This document shows, piece by piece, positions 1-7,051 of a stretch of DNA of 10,524 nucleotides. A model generated the notes under the pieces. That model was not told the origin of the DNA. It worked only from the letters and a program-made list of their open reading frames with translations, and ran no database searches. Within the stretch, counting starts at the first letter, position 1, and the number at the start of each line of letters is the position of its first letter. The stretch is taken from assembly GCA_020025055.1 (NCBI GenBank), contig JAHHST010000051.1, positions 1-10,524 of the forward strand. Direction: 5' to 3'. Both the position numbers and the translations under genes were made by a program. This DNA is from Longicatena sp. (lineage in GTDB: Bacteria > Bacillota_I > Bacilli_A > Erysipelotrichales > Erysipelotrichaceae).

Positions 1-21
1 TGAAATCTTTGAGTTATAGTA

Positions 22-57
22 AAAAATGCACTTATCCATTTTGATAAGTGCATTTTT
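22..57. terminator. Bidirectional intrinsic terminator behind the DUF2500 gene
   Basis: A perfect 15-bp inverted repeat (22-36 pairing with 43-57) with a 6-nt loop is flanked by A and T runs, so it can work on either strand. On the minus strand it begins directly after the TAG stop at 58-60 and ends the DUF2500 transcript. On the plus strand it could also end a gene lying left of the window, of which nothing recognisable is visible in bases 1-21. Confidence 0.9.
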
Positions 58-435
58 CTATTTATTTCTCTCAAAGTTTAAATAACGAGTTCCTTGAAAT
101 GTTAGTTTTCCACAGTCGCCTTCAACAAGCAATCCATATTCAGCTCCTGAAACATGAAATTCTAACCGATCTTTACTTTCTACTTCAAAAGTAACATAGT
201 AATCTGTTGAAGTTGTTGTATATGTTCCCATATGATCATCATTATTGTTGTAGTGTGTAATTGAAGTTCTTTTTGATACAACGATTGCCTCTACACTAAG
301 TTTTGGGGATTGATTATTTTTATGCCAGGTACTAATATTACGGAAAATATTCACAAAAATAATTCCTAATACAAGTAAGAAGAAAATTGGGAAAATAATG
401 TCCATAAAATTAAAAATAGTTCCATCGATAAACAT
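58..435 (-). CDS. DUF2500 family membrane-anchored protein
   Basis: The 125-residue product has one hydrophobic segment (about residues 10-32), then a soluble domain of roughly 85 residues. That domain carries the pattern I associate with DUF2500: a YYVTFEVES strand, then EYGLLVEGDCGKLTFQGTRYLNF near the C-terminus, given here as the blocks EYGLLVEGD and LTFQGTRYL. The family's function is unknown; members are small single-pass membrane proteins whose soluble domain is probably a beta barrel facing one side of the membrane. An AAGGAGG site lies about 7 nt before the ATG, which supports the start. The gene stands alone: it is divergent from the glycine-regulated transporter and ends in its own terminator. 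Length and C-terminus match a complete family member. The family call is from recognition of the motif, not from a search. Confidence 0.8.
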   Translation of the reverse strand: MFIDGTIFNFMDIIFPIFFLLVLGIIFVNIFRNISTWHKNNQSPKLSVEAIVVSKRTSITHYNNNDDHMGTYTTTSTDYYVTFEVESKDRLEFHVSGAEYGLLVEGDCGKLTFQGTRYLNFERNK

Positions 436-464
436 AACGAACCTCCTTTTTATTTGTTTTTTTT

Positions 465-473
465 AGTATATCA
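465..473 (-). promoter_or_regulatory. Extended -10 promoter for the DUF2500 gene
   Basis: Read on the minus strand, TGATATACT gives an extended -10 (TG, one base, TATACT) about 30 nt before the start codon. No good -35 hexamer is visible at the right distance, so the TG extension would have to compensate. The remaining bases up to the opposite promoter at 529 hold nothing else I can name. Confidence 0.45.
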
Positions 474-528
474 TAAAAGAACATGAAAATAATAGATGTT
501 GAAATATGTATTGGTAAAAATAATAACA

Positions 529-557
529 TTGACTTTTAAAAATTTTAATGATATTCT
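529..557 (+). promoter_or_regulatory. Promoter of the glycine riboswitch-symporter transcript
   Basis: TTGACT (529-534), a 17-nt spacer and TATTCT (552-557), preceded by TG at 549-550, make a reasonable sigma-A promoter with an extended -10. It would start RNA near 564, about 25 nt before the first riboswitch stem, which fits the expected leader layout. Confidence 0.6.
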
Positions 558-586
558 TACACAGTAAAAATTTAATAAACAAACGA

Positions 587-757
587 AGTTCTTAGGGGAA
601 TGGCGAAAGCCTGCCGAAGGAGTAAAACTCTCAGGCGTTCATATGTGAACGAGGACTAAGAATGGATGTAACTCTGGAGAAGCTCATGTAGATGAGTACC
701 GAAGGTGCAAAGCAGTTGAATGCTGAATCTCTCAGGTAAAAGGACGGAGTGATACGT
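587..757 (+). ncRNA. Tandem glycine riboswitch (two aptamers)
   Basis: Two glycine aptamers lie head to tail with a short linker, the usual cooperative arrangement. Aptamer 1 has P1 formed by 589-595 and 656-662, the core CCGAAGG at 614-620, CTCAGG at 630-635 and a hairpin at 636-651. Aptamer 2 has P1 from 668-674 and 747-755 with a small bulge, a CTCAT/ATGAG hairpin within 683-696, ACCGAAGG at 698-705, CTCAGG at 731-736 and the AAAAGGAC element at 738-745. These conserved pieces are diagnostic of the class. The element sits between a promoter and an AGCS symporter gene, so it senses glycine to control glycine or alanine transport, a known context for this riboswitch. Confidence 0.95.
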
Positions 758-799
758 ACAAACTTTTTATATTTTTGTGCATATCGGTACTTTCTTTTC

Positions 800-840
800 C
801 GGAGCGACTGAAATTTTCAGTAGCTCCGTTTGTTATTTTT
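800..840 (+). terminator. Expression-platform terminator of the glycine riboswitch
   Basis: A stem made of CGGAGC (800-805) with GCTCCG (823-828), continued by ACTGAA (807-812) with TTCAGT (816-821), is followed by a T-rich tract (829-840). It lies just before the ribosome binding site of the symporter. Its 3' arm (823-831) can instead pair over nine positions, three of them G-U wobbles, with 742-750 at the end of aptamer 2. That alternative helix uses bases 747-750, which also belong to P1 of aptamer 2, so ligand binding should free the terminator. This predicts an OFF switch. Confidence 0.8.
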
Positions 841-853
841 AGGAGGAATGGAT

Positions 854-2275
854 ATGTTTTTATCAATTGAAGAATTTTTATACCCAATTACTTGTAAAAT
901 TAACATGTATTTATCAAATTATATTTTAGTATTTTTATTACTAGGAATAGGATTTTGGTATACAATTAAAACGAATTTTGTACAAATTCGTTGTTTTAAA
1001 GAAGGTTTAAAACGTGTATTTGGAAGTATTTCATTTAAAGGAAAAAAACAGAAACAAGGAATGAGTTCTTTTCAAGCACTAACAACAGCAATTGCTGCAC
1101 AAGTAGGAACTGGAAATATTGTAGGTGCTTCAGGAGCTATTTTAGTTGGTGGACCAGGGGCAATATTTTGGATGTGGGTAATTGCTTTTTTTGGAATGGC
1201 AACAATTTATGCAGAAGCAACATTAGCAATTAAAACAAGAGTTGTGGAAAAAGATGGAACGATATATGGTGGACCTGTGTATTATATTCGAGCTGCATTT
1301 AAAGGAAAATTTGGTAAATTTTTAGCTGGATTTTTCGCAATTGCGATTATTTTAGCACTTGGATTTATGGGATGTATGGCACAGGCAAATTCAATTAGTT
1401 CTACATTTGAAACAGCATTTCATATTCCATCATGGATTGTAGGAATCGCATTGGTTATTGGCTGTGGAATTATTTTCTTGGGCGATGTACAAAGACTTGC
1501 AGCTGTTGTTGAAAAGATTGTGCCAATCATGGCTGCTATATTTCTAGCAGGAGGAGTATTTATTTTAATTGCTCGTATGAAATATTTACCTGAAACATTT
1601 GGGATGATTATACGATATGCATTTGAACCACAAGCAATTCTTGGCGGAAGTATGGGATATGCAATTAAAGAAACAATTAGTCAAGGGGCAAAACGTGGAT
1701 TATTTTCAAATGAAGCAGGGATGGGTTCAACACCTCATGCCCATGCACAGGCAAATGTAGAACATGCTCACGAACAAGGGGTAGTGGCAATTATTGGTGT
1801 ATTTATTGATACGTTTGTTGTTTTAACATTAAATGCATTAGTCATTATTTCAACTTTATATACGGCAAATGGTCCATTACATGAATGTGGAGCGGCAGCA
1901 GCATCAACAGTGTTAAACAAAACAAATCTTGCACAAACTGCATTTGGGGTAGTTATGGGGGAAAATCTTGGAGCATCGTTTGTTGCGTTATGTTTGTTAT
2001 TCTTTGCATTTTCAACAATTTTAAGTTGGAATATGTTTGGAAAAATTAATGTTGCTTATCTATTTGGAAGAAAAGCTGTTTTTATCTATTCTATTATAGC
2101 GTTATTATTTATTTTTATTGGTACAGTAATTTCAAATGATTTAGTTTGGGAATTAACGGATATGTTTAACAACTTAATGGTAATACCAAATACATTAGCA
2201 CTTTTTGTATTAACGAAAATGGTAGTAAGCTCAATGAACGAGAAAAGTAAACATAAAAAGAAAATACATAATTAA
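854..2275 (+). CDS. Alanine/glycine:cation symporter (AGCS family)
   Basis: The 473-residue protein is a multi-pass inner-membrane carrier that imports alanine or glycine with Na+ (or H+). Family signatures are plain: TAIAAQVGTGNIVGASGAI, then GGPGAIFWMW and GMATIYAEATLA in the first quarter, GGPVYYI shortly after, and GAKRGLFSNEAGMGSTPHAHA near the middle. Hydrophobic segments fit about 10-11 helices, and the length is normal. I chose the ATG at 854 because AGGAGG at 841-846 then sits 7 nt away; the in-frame TTG at 830 and ATG at 848 are too early for that site. The riboswitch upstream argues for glycine as a physiological substrate. The gene is monocistronic, ending in a terminator 5 nt after the stop. 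Alanine cannot be excluded as the main substrate from sequence alone. Confidence 0.95.
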   Translation: MFLSIEEFLYPITCKINMYLSNYILVFLLLGIGFWYTIKTNFVQIRCFKEGLKRVFGSISFKGKKQKQGMSSFQALTTAIAAQVGTGNIVGASGAILVGGPGAIFWMWVIAFFGMATIYAEATLAIKTRVVEKDGTIYGGPVYYIRAAFKGKFGKFLAGFFAIAIILALGFMGCMAQANSISSTFETAFHIPSWIVGIALVIGCGIIFLGDVQRLAAVVEKIVPIMAAIFLAGGVFILIARMKYLPETFGMIIRYAFEPQAILGGSMGYAIKETISQGAKRGLFSNEAGMGSTPHAHAQANVEHAHEQGVVAIIGVFIDTFVVLTLNALVIISTLYTANGPLHECGAAAASTVLNKTNLAQTAFGVVMGENLGASFVALCLLFFAFSTILSWNMFGKINVAYLFGRKAVFIYSIIALLFIFIGTVISNDLVWELTDMFNNLMVIPNTLALFVLTKMVVSSMNEKSKHKKKIHN

Positions 2276-2280
2276 GAAAT

Positions 2281-2318
2281 GCTTATTATGGAGGAAGTCC
2301 TCTGTAATAAGCTTTTTT
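2281..2318 (+). terminator. Intrinsic terminator of the symporter gene
   Basis: GCTTATTAT and GTAATAAGC close a long stem that continues with GAGG/CCTC around an AAGT loop (2281-2312), followed by six T residues (2313-2318). It starts 5 nt after the TAA stop. Confidence 0.9.
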
Positions 2319-2336
2319 ACTATGTAAACCTTATAG

Positions 2337-3086
2337 GGATTTTTTGTTATATCGTTATATCATATTTATAAAGCAGTGACTGATTCAAGTGAAAAATTAG
2401 CAAATTGTATTCAATCTAGCATTGCTACTTCTATGGGAATTTACACTGTTTTTTTCTTGTAAAATTGGTAAATTTAACTATATTAATATCATACCAATTG
2501 AAAAGGCTGCAGGATTAGTTATTGGAAACTATACATTAATTCCACAATATGAGGTTAATGGAATTACGAAAAGAAAACTATCAATGAATTGTAACATTGC
2601 TTAAAATAGGAATATTTTCTGGTAGACAAATATTTTAGATAAGATGATTTATGCATTATGGATTTGTAAGATAATGAAAGAAGTTTTTGAACAAAGAAAC
2701 TATTGGATAGGGAAGAATTTTATTTAGAGATTTAGGTTTTATTTTTCTTTTTTGGCGTATTTCAACAATTTTCTAGAAACTCATATTATATTATGAAATA
2801 GGAATACGAAATCCATATCCAATTATTGCCATTTTAATAAAGGTAGTATCATTTTATATAGTGTATGGAGACAGTATATTTATTTTTAAAGCATAGTATG
2901 ATTGCATCTGTTGTGGTGAATATAGGATATTATGGAATTATGAATTTAGTATTTCATACAAATATCACAGTTTTATGTATATTATTTGGAGGTGGAAGGA
3001 TTGTAGATACAATATTTAGTAGTTGTTTGTTTTATAATGAAAAGAAAAAAATAGAAACCGTTTGCAAAATTATTAATTTACGTTAA
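2337..3086 (+). pseudogene. Decayed multi-pass membrane protein gene (several frameshifts)
   Basis: No intact gene spans this 750-base stretch, but protein-like pieces follow each other in changing frames on the plus strand. 2337-2460 reads GFFVISLYHIYKAVTDSSEK and on to GIYTVFFL before a TAA. 2461-2604 continues one frame over with IIPIEKAAGLVIGNYTLIP and NGITKRKLSMNC. 2801-2896 reads IRNPYPIIAILIKVVSF and YGDSIFIFKA in the third frame. 2865-3086 returns to the first frame with MIASVVVNIGYYGIMNL and a lysine-rich end. The pieces are hydrophobic with charged loops, as in a polytopic membrane protein, and have no convincing ribosome binding site. The middle part (about 2605-2800) has stops in every frame I read. 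I cannot name the family. The last piece, a 73-residue open frame at 2865-3086, could conceivably still be a small membrane protein. Confidence 0.5.
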
Positions 3087-3089
3087 AAT
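3061..3089 (+). promoter_or_regulatory. Candidate promoter for the GH3 glycosidase gene
   Basis: TTTGCA (3061-3066), a 17-nt spacer and TAAAAT (3084-3089) would place the RNA start near 3096, about 45 nt before the start codon. It overlaps the tail of the decayed gene. Each hexamer matches consensus only partly. Confidence 0.4.
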
Positions 3090-3140
3090 ATAGATATAAC
3101 GAATTATAGGAAGTATTTAGAATAAGGAGGAAATAACCCT

Positions 3141-5627
3141 ATGAACACTAATTTTTTAAAGAAAACTGGTATTTCTTTAATTGCATTAGCAATGTTAGTT
3201 CCAAATGGAGCATGGAGTGTAAAAGCACAATCACGCGCAGATCAGTTATTATCTAAAATGTCTTTACGACAAAAGATCACACAAATGATGATGGTTGATT
3301 TTCGTTATTGGGATGAGGATCTAACCGATAATGTCGAAAAGAAAGAGTTTACTACAATGAATCCTCAAGTGCAAAAAATTGTGGAAGACTATGATTTTGG
3401 GTCTATCATTTATTTTGCACAAAATATTAAAGAAACTGGGCAGAGTTTAAAATTATCTATGGATTTACAAAAAGCTGCAACAAAAGATCATGGTATCCCA
3501 TTATTAATTAGTGCTGATCAAGAAGGAGGAACAGTTTATCGTTTAGGATCTGGAACTGCACTTCCTGGAAATATGGCATTAGGTGCTACAGGAGATACGA
3601 AAAATGCAGAATTAGCAGGAGAAATTATTGGTAGCGAGTTACAAGCTGTTGGTATTAATACGGATTTAGCTCCTGTTGTAGATGTGAATAATAATGCAAA
3701 CAATCCTGTAATTGGATTACGTTCTTATAGTGATGATGCAAAGACTGTTGGAGAAATGGCTTCATCTACAATTAAAGGATTATCAAAATACAATGTTATT
3801 GGATGTGCAAAACACTTCCCTGGACATGGAGATACGGCAACAGATTCTCACTATGGATTACCAAAAGTGGATAAAACAAAAGCAGAATTAATGAATAATG
3901 AATTAATGCCTTATAAAGTTGCGATTGATCAAGGAATTGAAATGATTATGTCTGCACATATTTTATATCCACAATTAGATAATCATAAAGTAATGTCTGA
4001 TAAAACAGGAAAATTAGAAAGTGTTCCTGCAACTTTATCAAAACCTATATTAACTGATTTATTAAAAGGTGAAATGGGATTTGATGGTGTTATTTGTACC
4101 GATGCTATGAATATGAAAGGTATTAGTGATACATTTGATCAAGTACAAGCTGTCAAACTTGCGATTAGTGCTGGTGCGGATATTATTTGTATGCCAACTG
4201 TTTTATATAACTTAGACGATGTAAAAAATTTAGATCGTATTATCGAAGGTGTAGAAAAAGCAGTAAAATCAGGAGATATTAAAGAATCTAGATTAGATGA
4301 TGCTTGTCGTCGTATTTTAACATTAAAAGAGAGAAAAGGAATTTTAGATTGGAAAGAATCTGATTACTCTTTAGAAAAAGCTGAAGCAGTTGTTGGTGGA
4401 GAAAAAAATCGTAATCTAGAAAGAGAAATTGCCGCAAAAGCTGTAACAGTAGTAAAAAATGAAAAGAATGCATTACCATTACGTGTGCAAGAAAATAGTA
4501 AAGTATTAATGTTATGTCCTTATGATAATGAAAGAGCGCAAATGATTATGGGATGGAATCGTGCGAAAAAAGCAGGATTAATTCCAGAAACAGCAGAAGT
4601 TGATATAGTAAGATTCAACGATAAGAGTACTGTTGAGTCATTAAAAGACAAATTAGATTGGGCTGATACTTATATCATCAATTCAGAAATTTCAAGAGCT
4701 GATCGTATGTTGTATAAACATTGGCTTTCAAGTAAAGTAAATGACTGGTCAACATATGCAAAAGAAAATGGAAAAACTTCAATTGTAATGTCTGTAGATA
4801 AACCATATGATGTTCAATTATATGATAATGCAGATGCTATTTTAGCGGTTTATGGATGCAAAGGTTCAAGTGTTGATGTTACAGAGGCATTAACAGGTGG
4901 AACAATTACTTCAAAAGCAGCATACGGACCAAATATTGTTGCAGGTGTTGAAGTTGCATTAGGTGTATTTGGAGCATCTGGTAAGTTACCTGTAAATATT
5001 CCAAAGATTGATCCAGAGACAACTACATATACAGATCAAGTATTATTTGAAAGAGGATATGGATTAACATATGAATCATTAATCGTAGATCAAACTACAT
5101 TAGAAGAAAAAGTGAAAGAATATAGTGCGTTAGATGAATCAAAATATACACCAAATTCTTGGAAAGTATTCACAGCAACATTAAAAGAAGCACAAACATT
5201 GTTACAAAAAGAGAATGTAAAACAATCAGAAATTGACCAAATGGTTGCAACATTAGAAAAAGCATATAAAGGATTAGTGAAAGTTGCAGACACAACAAAA
5301 GCAAAAGACATTATTCATCAATATGAAAAGACAGAAAATAAAAACTATACAGATGCTTCTTGGAAAAACTTTACAAACGCTTTAGAAAAAGTAAAAGCAT
5401 TAGTAAATGATAAAAATACAACACAAGAAGAATTGGATCAAGCAATTGTAACATTAGAAAAAGCATATAAAGGATTAGAAACTAAAAATGCAGATCAACA
5501 AGAGGTTACAAATCCAAATGTAAATACTGGTGCAAGTGCGAATACAGGTATTGTATGGGCGATTCTAGTTATTTCTGGAGTAGCAGTCATTGCTGTATTA
5601 GTAAATAAAAAAAGAAATAATAAATAA
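3141..5627 (+). CDS. Secreted, membrane-anchored GH3 beta-N-acetylhexosaminidase (NagZ type) with two FIVAR repeats
   Basis: This 828-residue glycoside hydrolase family 3 enzyme most likely removes N-acetylglucosamine from cell-wall muropeptides or related glycans outside the cell. Residues 1-30 form a signal peptide ending in VKAQ. The catalytic barrel (about 31-400) carries the NagZ signature KHFPGHGDTATDSH at 224-237; by analogy with Bacillus NagZ the Asp235-His237 pair is the acid/base dyad, and Asp321 in VICTDAMNM is the nucleophile. A GH3 C-terminal domain follows (about 430-645), then two FIVAR modules (about 649-715 and 716-783), and a tail with VNTG, a hydrophobic helix (804-822) and KKRNNK. 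The tail resembles a wall-sorting signal but lacks LPXTG. AAGGAGG at 3124-3130 supports the start. A promoter and a terminator frame the gene, so it is probably transcribed alone. Exact substrate is inferred. Confidence 0.9.
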   Translation: MNTNFLKKTGISLIALAMLVPNGAWSVKAQSRADQLLSKMSLRQKITQMMMVDFRYWDEDLTDNVEKKEFTTMNPQVQKIVEDYDFGSIIYFAQNIKETGQSLKLSMDLQKAATKDHGIPLLISADQEGGTVYRLGSGTALPGNMALGATGDTKNAELAGEIIGSELQAVGINTDLAPVVDVNNNANNPVIGLRSYSDDAKTVGEMASSTIKGLSKYNVIGCAKHFPGHGDTATDSHYGLPKVDKTKAELMNNELMPYKVAIDQGIEMIMSAHILYPQLDNHKVMSDKTGKLESVPATLSKPILTDLLKGEMGFDGVICTDAMNMKGISDTFDQVQAVKLAISAGADIICMPTVLYNLDDVKNLDRIIEGVEKAVKSGDIKESRLDDACRRILTLKERKGILDWKESDYSLEKAEAVVGGEKNRNLEREIAAKAVTVVKNEKNALPLRVQENSKVLMLCPYDNERAQMIMGWNRAKKAGLIPETAEVDIVRFNDKSTVESLKDKLDWADTYIINSEISRADRMLYKHWLSSKVNDWSTYAKENGKTSIVMSVDKPYDVQLYDNADAILAVYGCKGSSVDVTEALTGGTITSKAAYGPNIVAGVEVALGVFGASGKLPVNIPKIDPETTTYTDQVLFERGYGLTYESLIVDQTTLEEKVKEYSALDESKYTPNSWKVFTATLKEAQTLLQKENVKQSEIDQMVATLEKAYKGLVKVADTTKAKDIIHQYEKTENKNYTDASWKNFTNALEKVKALVNDKNTTQEELDQAIVTLEKAYKGLETKNADQQEVTNPNVNTGASANTGIVWAILVISGVAVIAVLVNKKRNNK
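5249..5478 (+). repeat. FIVAR module duplication with a 29-bp identical block
   Basis: Bases 5249-5277 and 5450-5478 are identical over 29 nt, 201 nt (67 codons) apart and in the same frame. They encode the shared TLEKAYKGL end of each FIVAR module. The rest of the two modules has diverged, so this is an older tandem duplication inside the glycosidase gene whose most conserved end has kept DNA identity. Confidence 0.85.
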
Positions 5628-5640
5628 GAAATATAGAAAC

Positions 5641-5672
5641 AAAGTGTAGGTCTTAGGATCTACACTTTTAAA
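5641..5672 (+). terminator. Intrinsic terminator of the GH3 gene
   Basis: AAAGTGTAG (5641-5649) pairs with CTACACTTT (5660-5668), extended by GTC/GAT with one wobble around a TTAG loop. The T run after the stem is short, so efficiency is uncertain. It starts 13 nt after the stop. Confidence 0.75.
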
Positions 5673-5699
5673 TACTTACTTTTATAAAGAATGATATAT

Positions 5700-5728
5700 T
5701 TGTAAAATATACATGGATTTGATATATT
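5700..5728 (+). promoter_or_regulatory. Promoter of the leader ORF-DUF1294 unit
   Basis: TTGTAA (5700-5705), a 17-nt spacer and TATATT (5723-5728), preceded by TGA, form an extended -10 promoter. RNA would begin near 5735, just before the AGGAG at 5741-5745. Confidence 0.6.
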
Positions 5729-5752
5729 AAAAAAGAATTAAGGAGAATATAA

Positions 5753-5797
5753 ATGCAAAAAGCAAAAGGATGTTCTAAAAAGTATAACGAATTATGA
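5753..5797 (+). CDS. 14-codon leader ORF translationally coupled to the DUF1294 gene
   Basis: An AGGAG at 5741-5745 lies 7 nt before an ATG that opens a 14-codon frame reading MQKAKGCSKKYNEL. Its TGA stop (5795-5797) overlaps the ATG of the DUF1294 gene (5794-5796) as ATGA. The only good ribosome binding site in this transcript belongs to this short frame; the DUF1294 start has none. The simplest reading is that ribosomes load here and restart at the overlap. The peptide is lysine-rich and I recognise no family. It could instead be the remnant of a longer gene, or the translated peptide may itself have no function. Confidence 0.55.
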   Translation: MQKAKGCSKKYNEL

Positions 5798-6060
5798 TGA
5801 TATATATAGTAATTATTAATATTCTAGCCTATATGTTATTTGGAATTGATAAACGAAAAGCGAAAAGTCATCAGTGGAGAATATCAGAATTTACTCTTTT
5901 TATGGTTGCGGGTATAGGAGGTTCTTTTGGAGCATTGCTAGGAATGAATCGATTTCACCATAAAACGAAAAAAGTAAAATTTAAAGTGGGTATTTCTTGT
6001 ATTTGTATAGTCCATTTATTGATTTTTATTTGGTTTTTTCTAATGAATAAAGCGTTATAG
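5794..6060 (+). CDS. DUF1294 family small membrane protein
   Basis: The 88-residue product fits DUF1294, a family of small membrane proteins with no assigned function. The diagnostic features are FGIDKRKAKSHQWRISE after the first helix, a GGSFGALLGM segment, and FHHKTKKVKF before the last helix. Hydrophobic stretches at about residues 2-18, 33-50 and 63-83 suggest two or three membrane passes. Two consecutive ATG codons open the frame; the first overlaps the stop of a 14-codon upstream frame, which has the only nearby ribosome binding site, so expression probably depends on coupling. The gene ends in TAG and is convergent with the YbjQ gene, sharing a bidirectional terminator. Confidence 0.85.
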   Translation: MMIYIVIINILAYMLFGIDKRKAKSHQWRISEFTLFMVAGIGGSFGALLGMNRFHHKTKKVKFKVGISCICIVHLLIFIWFFLMNKAL

Positions 6061-6065
6061 AGGAT

Positions 6066-6107
6066 AAAAACGGAGTTAGTCTAATTTGACTCACTCCGTT
6101 TTTATTT
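6066..6107. terminator. Bidirectional terminator between DUF1294 and YbjQ genes
   Basis: A 16-nt arm (6066-6081) pairs with 6088-6103 with a single mismatch around a 6-nt loop. A runs and T runs flank both sides, so it serves the plus-strand DUF1294 gene and the minus-strand YbjQ gene, which converge on it. Confidence 0.9.
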
Positions 6108-6128
6108 CTATAAATATTATGTTTAAAA

Positions 6129-6440
6129 TTACTCAATACTTACTGCTGTACCAGAAGCAGATACCATTAACATATTTCCAATTACTTCATAGTCAATGTC
6201 TACACCAACAACAGCATTTGCTCCTAATGCGCTTGCACGTTGTTGCATTTCTTTTAAGGCTTCCTCTCTAGCTTGTTGTAGTTCGTCTTCATAAGAAGAT
6301 GAACGCCCACCAAAAATATCACGGAATCCAGCAGCCATATCTTTGAACATATTAACACCAGTAATAACTTCACCAAAAACAATACCATGATATTGTTTAA
6401 TTGTTTTTCCCTCAATGTGAGGAGTTGTAGTGATAATCAT
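6129..6440 (-). CDS. YbjQ/UPF0145 (DUF74) family protein
   Basis: The 103-residue soluble protein has the length and motifs of the YbjQ/UPF0145 family: an N-terminal MIITTTPHIEG strand, GIVFGEVITGVNMFKD, then a helix rich in E, Q and R, and GANAVVGVDIDYEVIG followed by a MVSASGTAV end. The family is often labelled heavy-metal-binding and is thought to form a ring-like oligomer, but its role is not settled. AGGAGG about 6 nt before the ATG supports the start. It is a single-gene unit with its own promoter, an operator-like inverted repeat and a shared terminator. There are no cysteines in it, so a classical thiol metal site is not visible. Confidence 0.9.
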   Translation of the reverse strand: MIITTTPHIEGKTIKQYHGIVFGEVITGVNMFKDMAAGFRDIFGGRSSSYEDELQQAREEALKEMQQRASALGANAVVGVDIDYEVIGNMLMVSASGTAVSIE

Positions 6441-6459
6441 AAAATATCCTCCTAATATA

Positions 6460-6500
6460 TACTATACTTTATATATAGTACATATTATTAAGAATGTAAA
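6460..6500 (-). promoter_or_regulatory. YbjQ promoter with overlapping inverted repeat
   Basis: On the minus strand, TTTACA (6500-6495), a 17-nt spacer and TATATA (6477-6472) form the promoter. A perfect inverted repeat, TACTATA (6460-6466) and TATAGTA (6474-6480) with a 7-nt spacer, covers the -10 box and the expected start site. That position suits a repressor operator, but AT-rich sequence gives such repeats by chance. Confidence 0.5.
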
Positions 6501-6540
6501 TAGATGTATTAAACTTTTATTATTTTGATATGGAAATAAA

Positions 6541-6560
6541 GAAAAAGCCTCTATAGAGGC
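6541..6560 (-). terminator. Intrinsic terminator of mscL
   Basis: GCCTC (6547-6551) and GAGGC (6556-6560) form a perfect stem with a TATA loop. Read on the minus strand it is followed by TTTTTC, 4 nt after the mscL stop. Confidence 0.85.
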
Positions 6561-6564
6561 AAAA

Positions 6565-6987
6565 TTAATTCTTAATATTTTCATTTTGTTTTTTTAATTC
6601 AACTAGAATTTCAGATAATAAATCTTCTGATGTTGGTTTTAAATCTTCTTTCGCAGGTTCTTTTTCTTTAGGTTTTTGTATTTTTTCATGAGCTTTATTA
6701 ATCATTTTTACCATACAGAAAATGACAAATGCAATAATTAAAAAGTTGATAATTGCAGCAATGAATTTACCAATCATAATATTTGCATTTCCAATTTTAA
6801 TGATAATATCAGTAAAACTTGTTGTATCTACAAAAATTCCAATAAATGGCATAACAACATCGGATACTAAGGAATCCACGATGGCTTTAAAAGCAGCACC
6901 TATAATAACACCGACAGCCATATCAACTACATTTCCACGATAGGCAAATTCTTTAAATTCATTTATAAACTTCTTTTTTTTATTCAT
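6565..6987 (-). CDS. mscL: Large-conductance mechanosensitive channel MscL
   Basis: The 140-residue protein is the homopentameric inner-membrane valve that opens under membrane tension and releases solutes during osmotic downshock. The sequence shows the amphipathic N-terminus (FINEFKEFAYRGN), the pore-lining first helix with VVDMAVGVIIGAAFKAIVDS, the conserved DVVMPFIG, a short periplasmic loop, the second helix (FLIIAFVIFCMVKMINK) and a charged cytoplasmic C-terminal helix. Length is typical. The frame is open further upstream, to an ATG at 7095, but AGGAGA lies about 10 nt before the ATG at 6987 and the family starts there. It follows the Nudix gene by 64 nt with no terminator between, so read-through from that promoter is likely; a weak extended -10 (TGTTACAAT, 7036-7028) could also drive it. 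Confidence 0.97.
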   Translation of the reverse strand: MNKKKKFINEFKEFAYRGNVVDMAVGVIIGAAFKAIVDSLVSDVVMPFIGIFVDTTSFTDIIIKIGNANIMIGKFIAAIINFLIIAFVIFCMVKMINKAHEKIQKPKEKEPAKEDLKPTSEDLLSEILVELKKQNENIKN

Positions 6988-7051
6988 AATTATTCTATCT
7001 CCTTTGTATAATTTATTATTTAAATAAATTGTAACATAAAAAGAATCTATT

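Noticed and set aside
830..853. Earlier TTG (830) or ATG (848) start for the symporter
   Set aside because: TTG at 830 lies in the terminator T tract and the ATG at 848 is only 1 nt from AGGAGG; the ATG at 854 has ideal spacing.
4288..4479. Open frame on the minus strand inside the GH3 gene
   Set aside because: It is antisense to a well-supported catalytic gene, leucine/phenylalanine rich from codon complementarity, and has no start signals. The same applies to 5090-5311.
6086..6271. Plus-strand open frame antisense to the YbjQ gene
   Set aside because: It starts within the shared terminator and is the reverse of a conserved protein. The plus-strand frame at 6722-6943, antisense to mscL, is rejected for the same reason.
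7014..7034. AATTTATT/AATAAATT palindrome before mscL
   Set aside because: It is made only of A and T in an AT-rich gap and has no promoter-related position, so chance is the best explanation.
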